Assembly (NCBI RefSeq): GCF_032362555.1
Contig: NC_083517.1
Coordinates: 4,546,001 to 4,610,000 of the forward strand
Direction of reading: 5' to 3'
Origin: Amyelois transitella
Lineage: Eukaryota; Arthropoda; Insecta; Lepidoptera; Pyralidae
DNA length: 64,000 bases
Below are positions 11,263 to 24,800 of this stretch, in pieces (within the stretch, counting starts at the first letter, position 1; every line of letters starts with the position of its first letter). Both the position numbers and the translations under genes were made by a program. The notes under the pieces were generated by a model. It worked only from the letters and a program-made list of their open reading frames with translations. It was not told where the DNA came from and ran no database searches.

Positions 11263-12423
11263 CGTAATTAAATACATGTTAAAACCCCGGGTAAAAATAT
11301 AGTCTTCCAATAATACAGGTATTGACAATGCAAAATCCATAGAAATCTGAATAATTTTCTGTTGAAGAGCACAATGCCGAGGCAGCGTTCCTGGTAATCA
11401 ATAAAATTTTACTTTTCTCGATTTCCTTGAATCGAGAAATCGCTGAATAATCCCTTCTTTTTATATATTTACTTACTAGCTTTTGGCAGCAGCTTCGCTC
11501 GCACACAATGTCGTTTACCGCAAATCCCAGGGGAACTGTACTTTTTCCCGTGGTCGTTTTAAGACTTATTTGAAGTAATTGATATGAGGTCATAATTTCA
11601 AGTCATCTTTTATGTGCTAGATATTTTTAATTGTTTAATTAAGTCTTCATCTCTTAAAAAATATTTACACATTGCAATTTAAACAATAAAAGAAATTTTT
11701 ATAACCTTTAGAAATTTTCTATTAATAAAACAAACTAAAAGTCTCGGTCTTAACGCTCAAGACTTTTTTAAGTAGCAATAGCAATTCCTATTGCTCATAC
11801 TTCATGATAGCCTATTTTCTTCATCTAACCTCACGGTCATAGCTTATTTGAAATTCAAAGGGCTCGGAACCAAAGGCTCGATATGTCCGAAGAGACCGAT
11901 TGACTACCAATGGAAAATATCGAGTTTCGTGTTAGTAAAGGAAAGTGTCCCTTATCGCTGAGACCTCGCATTAAGAACTGCTGCTGTAAGTTGTTAGTTT
12001 ATGAGTAAATACATAGGATATTATTGATTACTAGACTTTTTTACGGCTACCAATAAAAAATATCAAGTTTCGTGTTAGTAAAGTAAAATCTCCCTTACTA
12101 GTAAGTTCATTTTCTAATTCAACTAATTATTAACCTCACTTATTATTAATTTATTTTGGACAGAAAAATCCTTTAATAAAAAACAGCAAAGGCGGCTTTA
12201 TTCCTAAGCTAATAAGTATGTACTTAATTGTATGTGATTTTCACGACATTTTAATACGCGATAAGTATTTCAAGGATAATTTAAGCGTCTCGACGGGTTT
12301 TGTTCACTGACTTGGAATTAAATCGAAACTCTGCTCAAGAACATCCATATAAATAAATCCTTAATTTGTGACATCAATTACATGTTAATGCTAGTACCAC
12401 AGAAATACTCCAATAGCTAGTAT

Positions 12424-12671
12424 GGCAACATTGACGTGGCCGAACTATCGATAGTTGATCTTGGTAATCAGCTAAAATCTAAAATATCGATAAGCTTATC
12501 GATACTATCGTCGACAGCTCAGTTTGGCATCAAAAACTACAATGGTATCTATAGTAATTTTGATAAATACTATTGTTAGTTTTGGCCTACCGATAGTGAT
12601 GATACCTTCGACAATTTTAATTTCACTATCGATAGTCCAGCAATATCGATAGGTAGGATAGCCAACACTAG
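12424..12671. promoter_or_regulatory. Cluster of ATCGAT motifs (DRE-like) or a MITE carrying them
   Basis: Within about 210 bp there are five ATCGAT cores, mostly as CTATCGATAG or TATCGATA (12445-12454, 12484-12493, 12495-12510, 12624-12636, 12643-12652). TATCGATA is the DREF/BEAF-32 site in Drosophila. The flanks (GGCAACATT left, GCCAACACTA right) could be degenerate inverted ends, so a repeat origin is equally possible. No gene starts nearby. Confidence 0.4.
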
Positions 12672-14917
12672 GCAGCATAAATCATTAGCTACCATGCTAG
12701 ACTGGTTTCCGGTTTAACTAAGCTCTGACTTGATATGTGAATATACCCAGTAACCAGTATCCTACTATAATTTTGAATATTCCTGTTTTTTGCCTTAACA
12801 CTGGTTTATACAGTGATAATGACTGCAGGGCAACGGGTTAAATTGCAAAAAAAAAAAACAGATTTTATTTGATTATCTTTTTATGTTTATATATTCTCTT
12901 AATTTATGAAATTTTCAAACATATCAGTAAGTAGGAATTTATTCAAATAATATATTTTCTAAATGTCTCATTGAAAACATACGAGTTTTCTCGCAAATGG
13001 GAGGTCGTTAAACCGGATCATCCAGTTGAAACCGGTATAAACTCATAACTCATGTCACGAAAACAATGATAACGAATGAGTAAGCCCTCGAGATATTTTT
13101 TACGCTTAACCCTTGTAATAATACTTCCCTGCGTATTATTAGTGTTCCGTACCGCAAAGGAAGAGGGAACCTTTAGATCCCGCGGTGGTCGTTTTCCTCA
13201 TTTGTAACATACAATCACGTCTTTAAATATAAATAAATATTTTAACAAAATATGCAAAGAATTTAGAAAGAAATGAATCTTTAAAAAAATATGTATTAAA
13301 TATGTGAATAAAAAACAATTTATTACCTACGTCACATTGCAATACGTACGGCACCCACAGTGCTAACCAACTCGCGCTTGACCTATTGTGTAAAAGAGTA
13401 AATCCAGTACAATTCCTTTTAACTATTGTTAAATTAGAGACCCGCCCTTACCTTGCACAGGTGTTTTCGACGTTTTATTATACAACAGGTTCCGCCTGAG
13501 AATTTCATATGCGTGGTATCGCGTGCTTTAAGCGGCGTATCATGATGAAAGGAAACGCCGATTTTGAAAAACATTTCTTGTCCTCTTCTTCAGCTTACTC
13601 TGAGCCCTTACTTTATTGATAGTTTTTATTTAGATTCGCTATATTTCACGAGACTAAAAACGAAAACCAATTCCAAGTAAGTACTGAAAAGAATAAGTTT
13701 AGAACCCATTTATAGATTTTGGTCGCAGGTTGACCTCAGATTGCTCTTTCCCAAGGAGGACAAATGCAATAAGATATTTTGTTATGCAAAAGTACCTAAA
13801 CCCATTTTCTGAATAAGTTATTCACAAATATTATATAATTAATTCTCATAAAAAATAATGTTCTCAAGAAGGGCTCTGAAGGGTATCCTCCTCGTTGCCA
13901 AATTGCTAAAAACATTCGTACCTTCTTCCCATAGGTTTAGGATCATAAGTACCTATAACCGTGTTATGGGCAATTAGTTGAAACGTAATATGTTCATAAC
14001 TGGCATATTCCATAATAAATAACATTCATTATTATAATTTTATTTGTACAAGATCCAAGCTGGGATAAGTTCCATTAAAAGGGTCACAGCGACCAGACAG
14101 GGGTTAATTCGTGTAATTACCTTACTTACTCACTTTATGATCATGGTCATGGGCAGAACCCGGGTTTTTCCCAAGGGAAGTGACACTCGGGACAAACTTT
14201 AGGAAAATGACAAGTTAACAAACAGTTTCTGTGCTGAGAAAAGGAATGTCATATGATATCTTACCCGAGAAACGCCAGCAAGATAATAAGTATAAATTTA
14301 TTTCTTTGTCAAAACGGATGCCATTACTAGCAAAAAAGCTTTGCTGCTCTTTTTCTACTGAATAACACTTCAATAAAATGGCAACACCCAAGAGCACTGC
14401 ACGTTTCGGTAGAAAAAAATAAATTTATGAACACAAAACACCCATTAATAAATAGAGAGACACGAAATCATTATTTTCCCGAATTATTATATGTTTGCCT
14501 TGCGTGTTACCGCACTACACCACTGAAGTCCGCAATTTATACAATATTTTATAACAATGATCTGTTAGAATTTTCACCTTTGACCCCACGAAATAAAATT
14601 TAGCTCAACATTCACAAAGGATGATTGGGTTAATAAACAAATGCAAATTGATATTAACATTCAAAAGAATCGGTCAGATTGTATGTATTGCATTCATATT
14701 TTTATCAAACATACGATATTATTTGCATTGTATAAAAAGCTTTCCATTTGGAATTTTTTGCTTTGATGAATGTCGAATAAGGATACTTGGAATACGTTAG
14801 ACGGGTTGTTTGGGATGTGTATTTATTTTTATCGGAAACACGCGCGACTAATTTCGATAGCAAACACTCATCATCCTAGCTTATTGATTAAGTACTATGA
14901 AAATGTCTAATTTTTGC
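12672..14917. other. Intergenic region without a gene
   Basis: AT-rich; a decayed repeat with TTCCGTACCGCAAAGGAAG lies near 13140-13200. Nothing coding is supported. Confidence 0.35.
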
Positions 14918-15025
14918 ATACATACATAAATATTGATCTCGCCTCTTTCCGAGTAGGCGAAGACTTCATCTTTGCACCTGCTACGATACTTGCATACATC
15001 TTCTGCTCCGTCCACATCCATCAAA
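14918..15025 (-). mobile_element. Decayed LINE 3' fragment with (CATA)n end
   Basis: CATACATACATAAAT is followed by a CGCCTCTTTCCGAGTAGGC block and a CCACATCCAT block, in the same order as in the LINE ends at 5826 and 61018. Confidence 0.45.
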
Positions 15026-15168
15026 ATTTTCTTATTAAAGTTTCACGAGGCTCCCTGGTTTAGGGGCGGTTTGATTATTCACATTAGTTACTTAGCCTTT
15101 TTAAGTAGAAATTAGTAAAACTGGATAATTTTTGTTCCCAGGATAGTCGGCTCTGAAGCCGGCCTGGC

Positions 15169-15886
15169 ATGAGGCGTTCGCTGCACAATACATTACCCCT
15201 GAACCTCCTTTATTCCTTCTGGGAAGTTTCGAATATAACCTTGAAATTCCTTATCCTTTTATCTTTACTCTCACATCTCACAAACTCTCAAATGATATTT
15301 CCATCACCAAAAGGCAGCCCTTCCAAAAGTACCACTTTACAAGATGGTTCAAAATCTGTCAATTATAGCGCAATTAAAAATATCGGCAACAATTTTTCGG
15401 TAAGCGGTAAAAAGTTCATTACTTCATTAAATCGTTTTCGAAGAAAAAACTTGTCTTCAAATGCAATTCAATCCTACAAAAATACATCAATTATTAGTTT
15501 ACATAATTTTTATAATCGGAATGGTACAATAGCAATACCTAATAAGTTTAATCAACTGGATAATCAATCTAGTTTAGATGTCAAGAGAACTCATAGAGAA
15601 ATCGAAAGAAAACCTAAGAATGGACGTGGTAATTCAATGGCCCAGTTAAGAGTTGACGACGCGACTAGAAACAAAATATTTTACGATTTTTCCAAGCATT
15701 ACGTTCGCAGTAATTTAACAGATCTAGGTTTTCATTTATCTAAGAATTATGAAAATGAAACAGAACTTTTTTATGACACAAATATATTTACTTTTGTAAA
15801 TGAGTCCTTGGAATATCCTAATAACCTTACTTCCAAAATTCCCTTGTTTCCTAAGCATCAAACACCACGGTCAACTTTAATGGATG
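15169..15886 (+). CDS. GABA-B-R3: GABA-B receptor exon 1: signal region and unique N-terminal extension
   Basis: This exon encodes residues 1-239. A TGA at 15154-15156 lies in frame upstream, so the ATG at 15169 is the first available start. A hydrophobic run near residues 26-40 (LKFLILLSLLSHL) is a likely signal peptide or anchor behind a long n-region. The rest is hydrophilic, basic and Asn/Ser-rich with several N-glycosylation sequons. It resembles nothing I recognise. The donor G|GTAAGT at 15887 leaves phase 1, which fits exon 2 exactly (GAT codon across the junction), so it is part of the gene. A CAG at 15139-15141 might open this exon after a 5' UTR intron. Confidence 0.75.
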
Positions 15887-18800
15887 GTAAGTAACACATC
15901 AAATAAATAAAAATGTGTTTTAAAACAGAAGTCGCGATATCTGGGAGCACGGAAGTGCGCCCGCCAAGACAAGACAAGCGAACCGCTAGGGCACTACATA
16001 CTTATTTTCGAAAGGATTCATGGTTTTTTTAGGTAGTGGATAGATGGAAGAAGAAGATTAATTTTTCAAATAACCGGTATCTTAACATAACACTTACGTT
16101 AAAAAAATGTTTGCTTCGTATAACATAAACCTTCATGTGATATAACACTCCATTCCGTAGTATTTTCTTTTAATTATAGTATCATCAATTCCACAAGTAA
16201 AGCAGTGTACCAAACTTGAAATCTAATCAAACGTTATTGTGAATATTTAACTTGTTACGAATCACTTATAAATTCCAATTCCATCTCGAACATGTGAAAC
16301 TGTAAAGTAGTTTGAGTTCTCGATAGATTGAATTTGTGTACTTCAAGCCAGGTCAAACCTAGTTTTCGAGGGCCCTCAAACCATGAAGCTATGCAGCATC
16401 GAATAGATTCACAGTTCATTGTTACAAGATGTTTCCATCAATCTGCGAATATGTTGGTTCGTTGAATTCTGTTCGAGGGCATTGATTGACGATATACATA
16501 TATTTACACGAGCATCGATACGGGCCGGAACAACATCATCCTTTACTCTAAATGGTAAATTGTAAAAATACTTATGTACATACGAGTACATGCCTAGTTC
16601 ATTTTTATACAAAACAAACATTTCTTTAACCATATAACGATATCTATTGTTCATCCAAGAAGGTAGATGGTCAAGCAGTTAAGTCTTTAGAGAGGTCAGG
16701 ATGCAACCGCGTCTAAAACGCCAGGAAAATTATATTTTTATCATCTACTCGTATATGATGTTCTATCCTCTCTACAGTACAGTTCAGAATAAGGCTACAC
16801 ATTTCATTATCCCCTCACAGACTTTCAATGGATTATATTTTTCCATTTTGGTAGCGTATGATATGTTCATCTATTTTCGTAGATTTTAATCCAGATGCAT
16901 TGGTTCGCCCATATGAAATTGATTTTAAACTGTCACGTTGTATTATACTTTTTATAAATAATACTGTATTAACAGTACAATATTAAACTCGGTGACCACG
17001 GACCAACCACGAATTGTTACATGATTCAAAACGTTCGAGATAAAATAAAATCTGTATTATTTATGAGAAAAGTATATGAAATCGATATGTCTGTAATAAA
17101 AAGTTTGATTATAATACATATAGAGATATATACCTATGGAAGACTATCCTATTGATTTATTTTAATGATGTTTAGAACTAGGAACTCACAGATATCTAGG
17201 TACATATCGCACCATTAAAATAAAAGAGTCCTTTCATGATATAGGTAAACTATTTATTTATGGGTCGGTTCTGTATATAAGTTATTCTTTTTGCTCAATT
17301 ACTTACAACTTTAGATGTCAGGAGAAAATACTAAGCAAAAGAAAAAGACAGTTAGATGCAGTTCGTTCGTCGATCGTTTCTGCAATCAAAACAAAAGGTA
17401 GCTGCGATTAGAATTCTTAATAAGATGCACCGTTCTGTTTGGTGTTTTTACACCAATTTAAACAATCAGTAACACAAATTCTACTTATAATATAAAATAC
17501 TAAATACTCGTTCTACCGTCCCTTGTCAACCTCTTCCAGTCACATGTGGAGAAAATAATACACGTGTACAGTACACGCAAATAAATCAAAATTAACGAAG
17601 CGAAATTTTATTTTTCATTTGGATATAGACTAAGAACGTAACGTAGAAATGAAAGTGACACAACCTATTTTACGCAACTCTTATTAAATACTCATCGACT
17701 TTCTGTGGTTCACGCGGTGTGTTAGCCAAAGCATTAAAGTTCATCTCCATTTCCTCTCTTCCCTCCTTCATACCCACAAATTGTCAAAGTCCTTAAACTT
17801 AAAATTAAACTTGAGATACCGAAAATAAACTTAAAGAACGGCCTTTTCATCGCTTTGTAGAGGATAAAACGGTTTTATTAGATTTAGCATAAAAACGCGC
17901 GGGAAAATGTCATTCAGGAGTAAAAGGGATAATAAAATTCACAGACAAATACTTGAGATTTCCTTAACACTTTCAATTTTGGAAAAGAAATTGAAAATAA
18001 TCTCATATTTTTTTTGTAGCCTATGCCGTGTAGTGTAGTGGAGGGGAGACAAAGACTACATCGTTCCAATTATTTGTACTACTTCTTTTACTGCATTCAC
18101 ATTTATCAATCTAGCATCGTCGGATATTTCACTACATAAAATCATTAATTGTACTCCCGATCAGCCGATAGACACCCATTACAAACCATTTTAACTTGTT
18201 TTTATAGCCTTATGTGTGTATACCTAATGACGTGCCTACCCAAGCGTGGAAGGGATTAAGTAATACCTAACACAGATCAAAACGAACATCGATGAAAACG
18301 GTTTTAATCCCCGACTAACCCCAATGCACTTTATGTCATGTAGCGCTAAATAAATGTTTGAAACACTAACATACGGTTTTAAATTACAATTGTAAGAGTT
18401 ATATTTAAACTGCTTTCCTCACATGTAAGAATTGGATCCACAAGACTAATTAACTTTTCATAAGGATTTTATGCGATTTCATGATTCTTCTAGGCGTCTT
18501 TCAATACTTTGCTCCTCTGGAATATCTTAAATATATAACCTTACTAATGTTTACTTACGTCATTTGTACCTAACTATTCTTGAACCACATTTCAGCGAAA
18601 TGTTCTTCGTATAGATTTATTGATAAGTCCAATTACCTTTACTATTATGCGAATAATATATTAATAAACTTGTTTGTTTTTATTATTATGATATGTTTTT
18701 TTTTGTAAGTATGTAAGTATACTTCGCCTTTGAATAAATAAGGTGTGGAATACGTGAAGTAATACTAAAAGCTTTACTGACCTATTGAATAGTAATTTCA

Positions 18801-21800
18801 AATCGAAAAAATTGTTCAATGGGCCAATATTTCATTTTTATTCCGTAGTAGTTTTGACTTGATGGCAGACTAAAGTACGACCGTTTTCATAGAAAATATG
18901 CCCCTCAGCTTTTCATATAACTCAAATAATGTGAGATTTAATTCAAGACTTATCATGAATTCTCACTGAAACGGTTATTTATTCATGCATCCAAGGAATC
19001 GTGACTTTTCCTTATTGAATAGGGGAACTAGGGTCGAGAATATTGAACTGAATTTCAGGATCATCCTCGTAAAATCATCATAAAAATATAGCATGTATGT
19101 TGGCGCAACCAAAGTAGATTGAATTTGAATTGATCATAGGTAGAAGGTATTGTTACTCAAATATTCCAGTTTTTACGCGAATATAAAATGCAGACATAAA
19201 AACAGTACTTACCTACTTATGTAATCCATAATCATTAAAAATTATGTTTGTATATTCTTGTATGTGAAATAAACTCAAAATCCAATATAATGATTTTATT
19301 GAAATTATAAGTTTTATTTTTTCATATGCTTGCTTCCATGCCGGTCTGGTATTGAACTAAAATGGGTACATTTCATATAACAGATGATTTCTTCCATGCA
19401 TATTGTAAAAGTTAATCAAAAAAAAGCAGAAGGGAGTATCTTGTCACTGTCTGAATCAAAATTCCATTATTAAGCCATCTAGCTCAACATGGCTATAGTA
19501 TTTTCGAGATTTCTGGCTCTAAGTTTCCCTTATTTACTAAAGTCTTATGTATTTTTCGCAGATTTCCCAAAAACCAGTTCAAGAATTGTATCTATTCTGG
19601 GTCTATTCGAGCTGTCTATTGGTCGAACGCCGCGTGCTGACGGCGCTTCGGAGCTTGCAGCGGCGCGGTTAGCGGTGCGACATGTCAACGAGAGGGGACT
19701 ACTGCCAGGATATAAACTACAGCTCATCACTAACGATACTGAGGTGACGTATGTTCTTTCCTTCACAGATAATGGACACAATGGGAATTTGGCTCTTGTC
19801 TATCAACAAGAGAGGTCTACTGTCAAGGTACGGAGGAGAAGTGTGTTCACTTCTCTTTTCTTACACATGTATTATTATTTGATAACTCATTTAAATACCG
19901 TTTGGATAGAACTACTTACAAAATTAATTATGATGCAAAAATTTAATGGTCTCTGATTTATCAAATATTGTGTAAACTTTTGGTAGGTACTTAATAAATA
20001 AGTTTTTTAAATGTAAAATTTTCATACAGTGCGACCCAGGCGTGGGCGTGGATCGCTTCTTCCACGCGCTATACACCAAGAGATCTTCTCGGGTGGTGAT
20101 GCTGCTTGGAACTGCATGCTCGGATGTCACAGAAAGCATCGCCAAGATTGTGCCGTATTGGAATATTGTGCAGGTATACTTCTAAATAAATATCTTTTTT
20201 TCTCTTGGAATATAGGTGTATCTTTTTCATTTATAGTTGTTGTAACTGTTTTAATCAATTATTATTTAAATCCATAAAAGCATATCAAATATTTTAATCC
20301 CATGAACATAAAAACCTGTAAGTGAACGTTTGCGTTTGTCTTTTGTCATGAAATTGAACGTGATTTGTTATCTGAAGCCCTTATATTGGCGATGTCTCAG
20401 CAACCTGTCACGTGCAGATGGGAAAGGGAATCGTGAAATTCCATTTAAATCCTTATACTAAACTGGTCTTTAGATTTAATCGCTAAAGAGTCCTTTGGCC
20501 ATGACAAAAACCAACATGGGGATTTCTTTGTGTAAGCAAATACCTTCCTACATTCTTCCTCTAGGTATAAAAAATTGCAGATTACATATACTATAATGAC
20601 ATTTAATATTGACTTATTACATTACTTTTACCTAATACACCTCTTGATAAAAACTTGATGAATCTTTCAACTTTAAATGTTATCATGTACAACAGCCCGG
20701 CAGATTAACCTGACCTTTTTGAATTTTTATAATATCATAACTTACAGGGAAGTTATGATATTATAAAAATTCAAAAAGCTTTTATTAGTCACAAGCATTA
20801 TTTGCCCGTCCTTTAAAAAGTAGATAAACATATGAATTAAGAATTATATTTCATAGCCTTTTACATCCCTCCTCCGGTTGATTGGGCAAGCGGCCAACTA
20901 ATTAAAGCCTGTTTGATAGCGGGTCTCGGCGGAAGCACTACTGAGCCGACAGCTACCCGCATGAGCAGTCGGCTCTTCTGTGTTCTGTGGCAAACATAAT
21001 ATACAGGTCGTGTGCTAAACCAGATGACTTTAATAGATAAATGCCAAAACAAATCAGAGCTGTTTTTGCAGTAGATATTAGCGTAGTCGTCAACATTTTT
21101 GCGGTACTTTATTTAATGCAAGCTCCGCTGTGCAACTAACTAGATTTGAAGTCAAAGTGCTGGACGGCTGAAAGATTGAGATTCAGATAGTGACAAGTTG
21201 CAAGTCCATATTTAAAAACAAGAATATCAAGTTTAGGAGCCTTTTCCTTGATTAAATTTTACAATCTGCTCGGAAATAGAAGCAGCTGGCACAAGCTAAA
21301 CTTCGCTACCAGGCTAGCATTGTAAGTATTTGAAAAACAAGAACATGTAATCACATAACTAAGAATCCTCACTTGTCTACTACTTATGTAGATATTGTAC
21401 TCGTACAAACAATATAGAGTGATTTGAGTGTCGCTCTCGACTCAACTCTCACGCGCTCCTTGTCTAAAGAAGTTAACAAGATGAGACAGTTACGTGATTT
21501 ATTGGTTAAAATGCTCGCTTCTTGATTGTCTGAAGAATAAATAAAATTATTTCCTTCTTTTGTTTTTTGCTATCTATAATTAACAGCTTTTACCTGCGTA
21601 AAATTATAATTCCCGCTTTCCTGTTCCTGCACTTTTTATATTAATTTCTGATTAGTATTCATTAAAATTTCATTATATACATACAATGTGTTCAGCGGAT
21701 TGGCTGTTTAAGTGTTACAGAAAGACTTTCGCATTCATATTATTTGTATATGAACATAAGTGTGTTTTGCAGTGAAGCAAAGAGGATGTAGTGACCAAAA

Positions 21801-24800
21801 TTGTAAAGAGTATGTAAGGCAAAAATGAGGGCAGATAGACAAAAAACATTTATAATCCAGAAATGACTGAACAAGGGGAACGGAGCCGGCCTCGTCAAAG
21901 ATTCAAGGACCAAATTTCGGATGTCTTAAAAAAGGGCGATCTTAGGAATACTACCCGTAATCATAGAACACGAATAAAAAGAGATTGAGGATGAGGCAAG
22001 CGAGATGTGAAGGTATTATAGCAAATGGAACTTTATTGTCTCTGCCTACTCCCATGTGACGTGCGCTTCGCTCGTAGTTATCCAAAGTGGACACGACCGG
22101 GAAAAACGCCAGAAGGATGATGACCTAGTTACCAGTGCAAAATCAACCGGGAGAACGCAAAGCAAATACTGCCATGGTCACAATTTCTCAAACGTTCTAA
22201 TATATTTTTGCGCCCTACATGTTGGAACTGCATGAATACTAAATGCTCGAATCCGTGTCAAGAGTTTCGCATTCGCACATATGGAGTTTAAATTTGATGT
22301 TTGTAATTAGAACATGCGTTTATTTTTTATTTTATAATTATTCGGACCCATATTTATTTATCGTTGTCTTATAACTTAGAAGTCTTTATTTTAGCTAGCG
22401 ACTAATCATTAAGTCATTAAGATGAAAGTGGCCTTCGATGTACTGACTATCCACGCTCTAAGGTAGAAAAACGTGATAATTATGCGTTCTTTTCCTTATT
22501 TTATATTAGACTAAAGAGGCAAGTGACTTATTCGCATAGCTCTAACCAGACAGTTCACAGAATTTTGACATAGTTACAAACTCACTTGGGAGCAAAACCT
22601 TTAAGTTCGAAACCAATAAGTACTTAATGAAAGGGGTTATATGATTGCAGAGTTGTAAATAACTTCAAGATTTGAGAGTTGAAGACCAGGACCAGACAGG
22701 CGCCTAGAGCGTAGAAATCGGAAAATTATTCTGATTTGTATGGATAGTATCGGCCTCACGGGTAATATAATATTATAGAGATCTTGAAGATTTTTTCTTA
22801 TATCGAAGTTTCATACCATGGAAAATATTAATTATCTCGGGTCGAACCTCTCTTCCTCCAAAATAACAGTTTGATTAATTCATATTACGTTTTCATCAAA
22901 TATTAATATTGGATTTCTGAATTTTCGCTACCATTATTCTTGAAAGGACAGTCTGATGAGTTATTTTTAAATAAAAGAGACTAACTTACTTTCAACTGTT
23001 TTACGAATACGTACATAAAATTATATCTTCATTATGTACTGAACTAGCTGTGTACCAAAGCTGTACGTACAATCAAACAATTCTGGAATGTTGTGATATA
23101 AAAGAAGATAATATAGTAATAGAAGTAGAATTTTGGTCATGAGGAGAGGATGAATGAACGCAGGTTAGGAATATGTGAATAGAAACTATGAAAGAGTAAG
23201 GCTTAGACGTACCTTGATCAAATCGGGAATGTCCTGGCGAGAGGCCATCAGTACCTAGTCAAAAGCAACTTTAACTTTGCATGAAGTAAGTTACGAGTAC
23301 GAATGCTGACGAAGCATAAACTAAGTTTGCAGGGATCCCATGCGTGATTATATGTGTGTTTTCTTATATCGTATTCTCATGGGAAGTCGTTCATAACCTT
23401 GCGTCAAAATAAAGTGCGATGCCTGTAAGAGTATACCATTAGAGCTGCCAAATCCCCATGTGGATTGTGCGGTGTTTATGAAACAAGGTAGACATCCCTT
23501 TTGATTTCCTCTACCTAAAAAGAAACTGCGGAGCACGGTTCGAATAAATCCTTCTTTTTAGGTAAGGTTTACGTCGTTAAATTTTTAATCCGCGGCTTCT
23601 TCTATTCACATTGTCTTATATCGCAAGTCCAGCTTAATAGTATTTGATGTCCTATTACTCCTAGCCATGAAACAGAAATAAATTTATTTTCAAAATAGGA
23701 TACAACAACACAACATTTAATTACACCTAGGTACTACCACTTCCACAGCGCAAGTATTGTAGAAGAATGTATACAAACAAACATACTTTCCCATGGAGAA
23801 TCCAGATCGAACCGGGATCTTGTCTTTGTTGTCAAAGCATACTCCCAGTTGCATTCCTTGCAATCAGCTTCAAATTTGCCTTGAGAGTAAACCTAATGTA
23901 AGCAATGCCGCCTTTAAGCATTGCCGAGATGGCTTGGGAACACTATTAACCGGGGCTCGCATGGCATGCGTATTAATCGCGCGGTAAACTATCGCTGTCC
24001 CGCTTTACGTCATAATAAAAAGCGAAATAGGGATAGATTATTTCAAAATTTCTATGTACCCGATCACCATTACGTCTCGCGTACACGTACATAATCATAC
24101 AGCCAATCATCGCTGAATGGCAACCTGAGTCTTTAATCCGGACAACGACATAATAAAGTATTGAGTCTATTTTTTTTTCCACCAGGTATCTTTCGGCTCC
24201 ACATCACCGGCTCTAAGCGATCGTTCAGAATTCCCGCTGTTCTGCCGGACTGTTGCACCGGACTCTTCGCATAATCTGGCTAGGATCGCATTCATCAGGT
24301 ATACAATAAAACATGTTGACTTAAATAAGGAAATTTTAATTCAACAGGCACAAAAAAAAATTACGTCAATACTAAATAAGAGCCTGATAATTAAGCACTT
24401 TAAGACTAATATCTATATACATATAATATATAGTATATCTCGCAAAATACTTTGTAGTATCATTTAAACTAAAATTGTATTATTAAAAAAAGCCAAAATC
24501 AGGAAAATGTCGTTATTAAATCTGTGTTGGTGATTTATTCTATCGCCTTACTTTTATGCATAAGTTGTAAAATAAAATTTTCGTTCACAAAAACGTTTCG
24601 TGTAGGTATTTTAAATCTTTGTCATAAGCAGGAATTTAAAAATAACAATACAAAATGACATTATTTGACACTGAGCATTTCCCAAATGTTTTTACAGTCA
24701 TTTTTCAGGTTGTTACCTACATGTTTCATCGGCCTCTCTTCTCTTTGTAATAAAAAAGTATGGAGTACAAAACAACTGAAACCAATGACAATGAAAAGGT

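Larger units (their letters stand above)
8358..12420. other. Intergenic region without a gene
   Basis: AT-rich, with scattered repeat scraps and no conserved open frame. Notable items inside are a CATA-family fragment (10838-10918), a perfect hairpin (11081-11124) and a LINE scrap (11155-11262). Confidence 0.4.

Noticed and set aside
16409-16654. 81-codon minus-strand frame in GABA-B intron 1
   Set aside because: No conserved motif and unremarkable length for AT-rich sequence.
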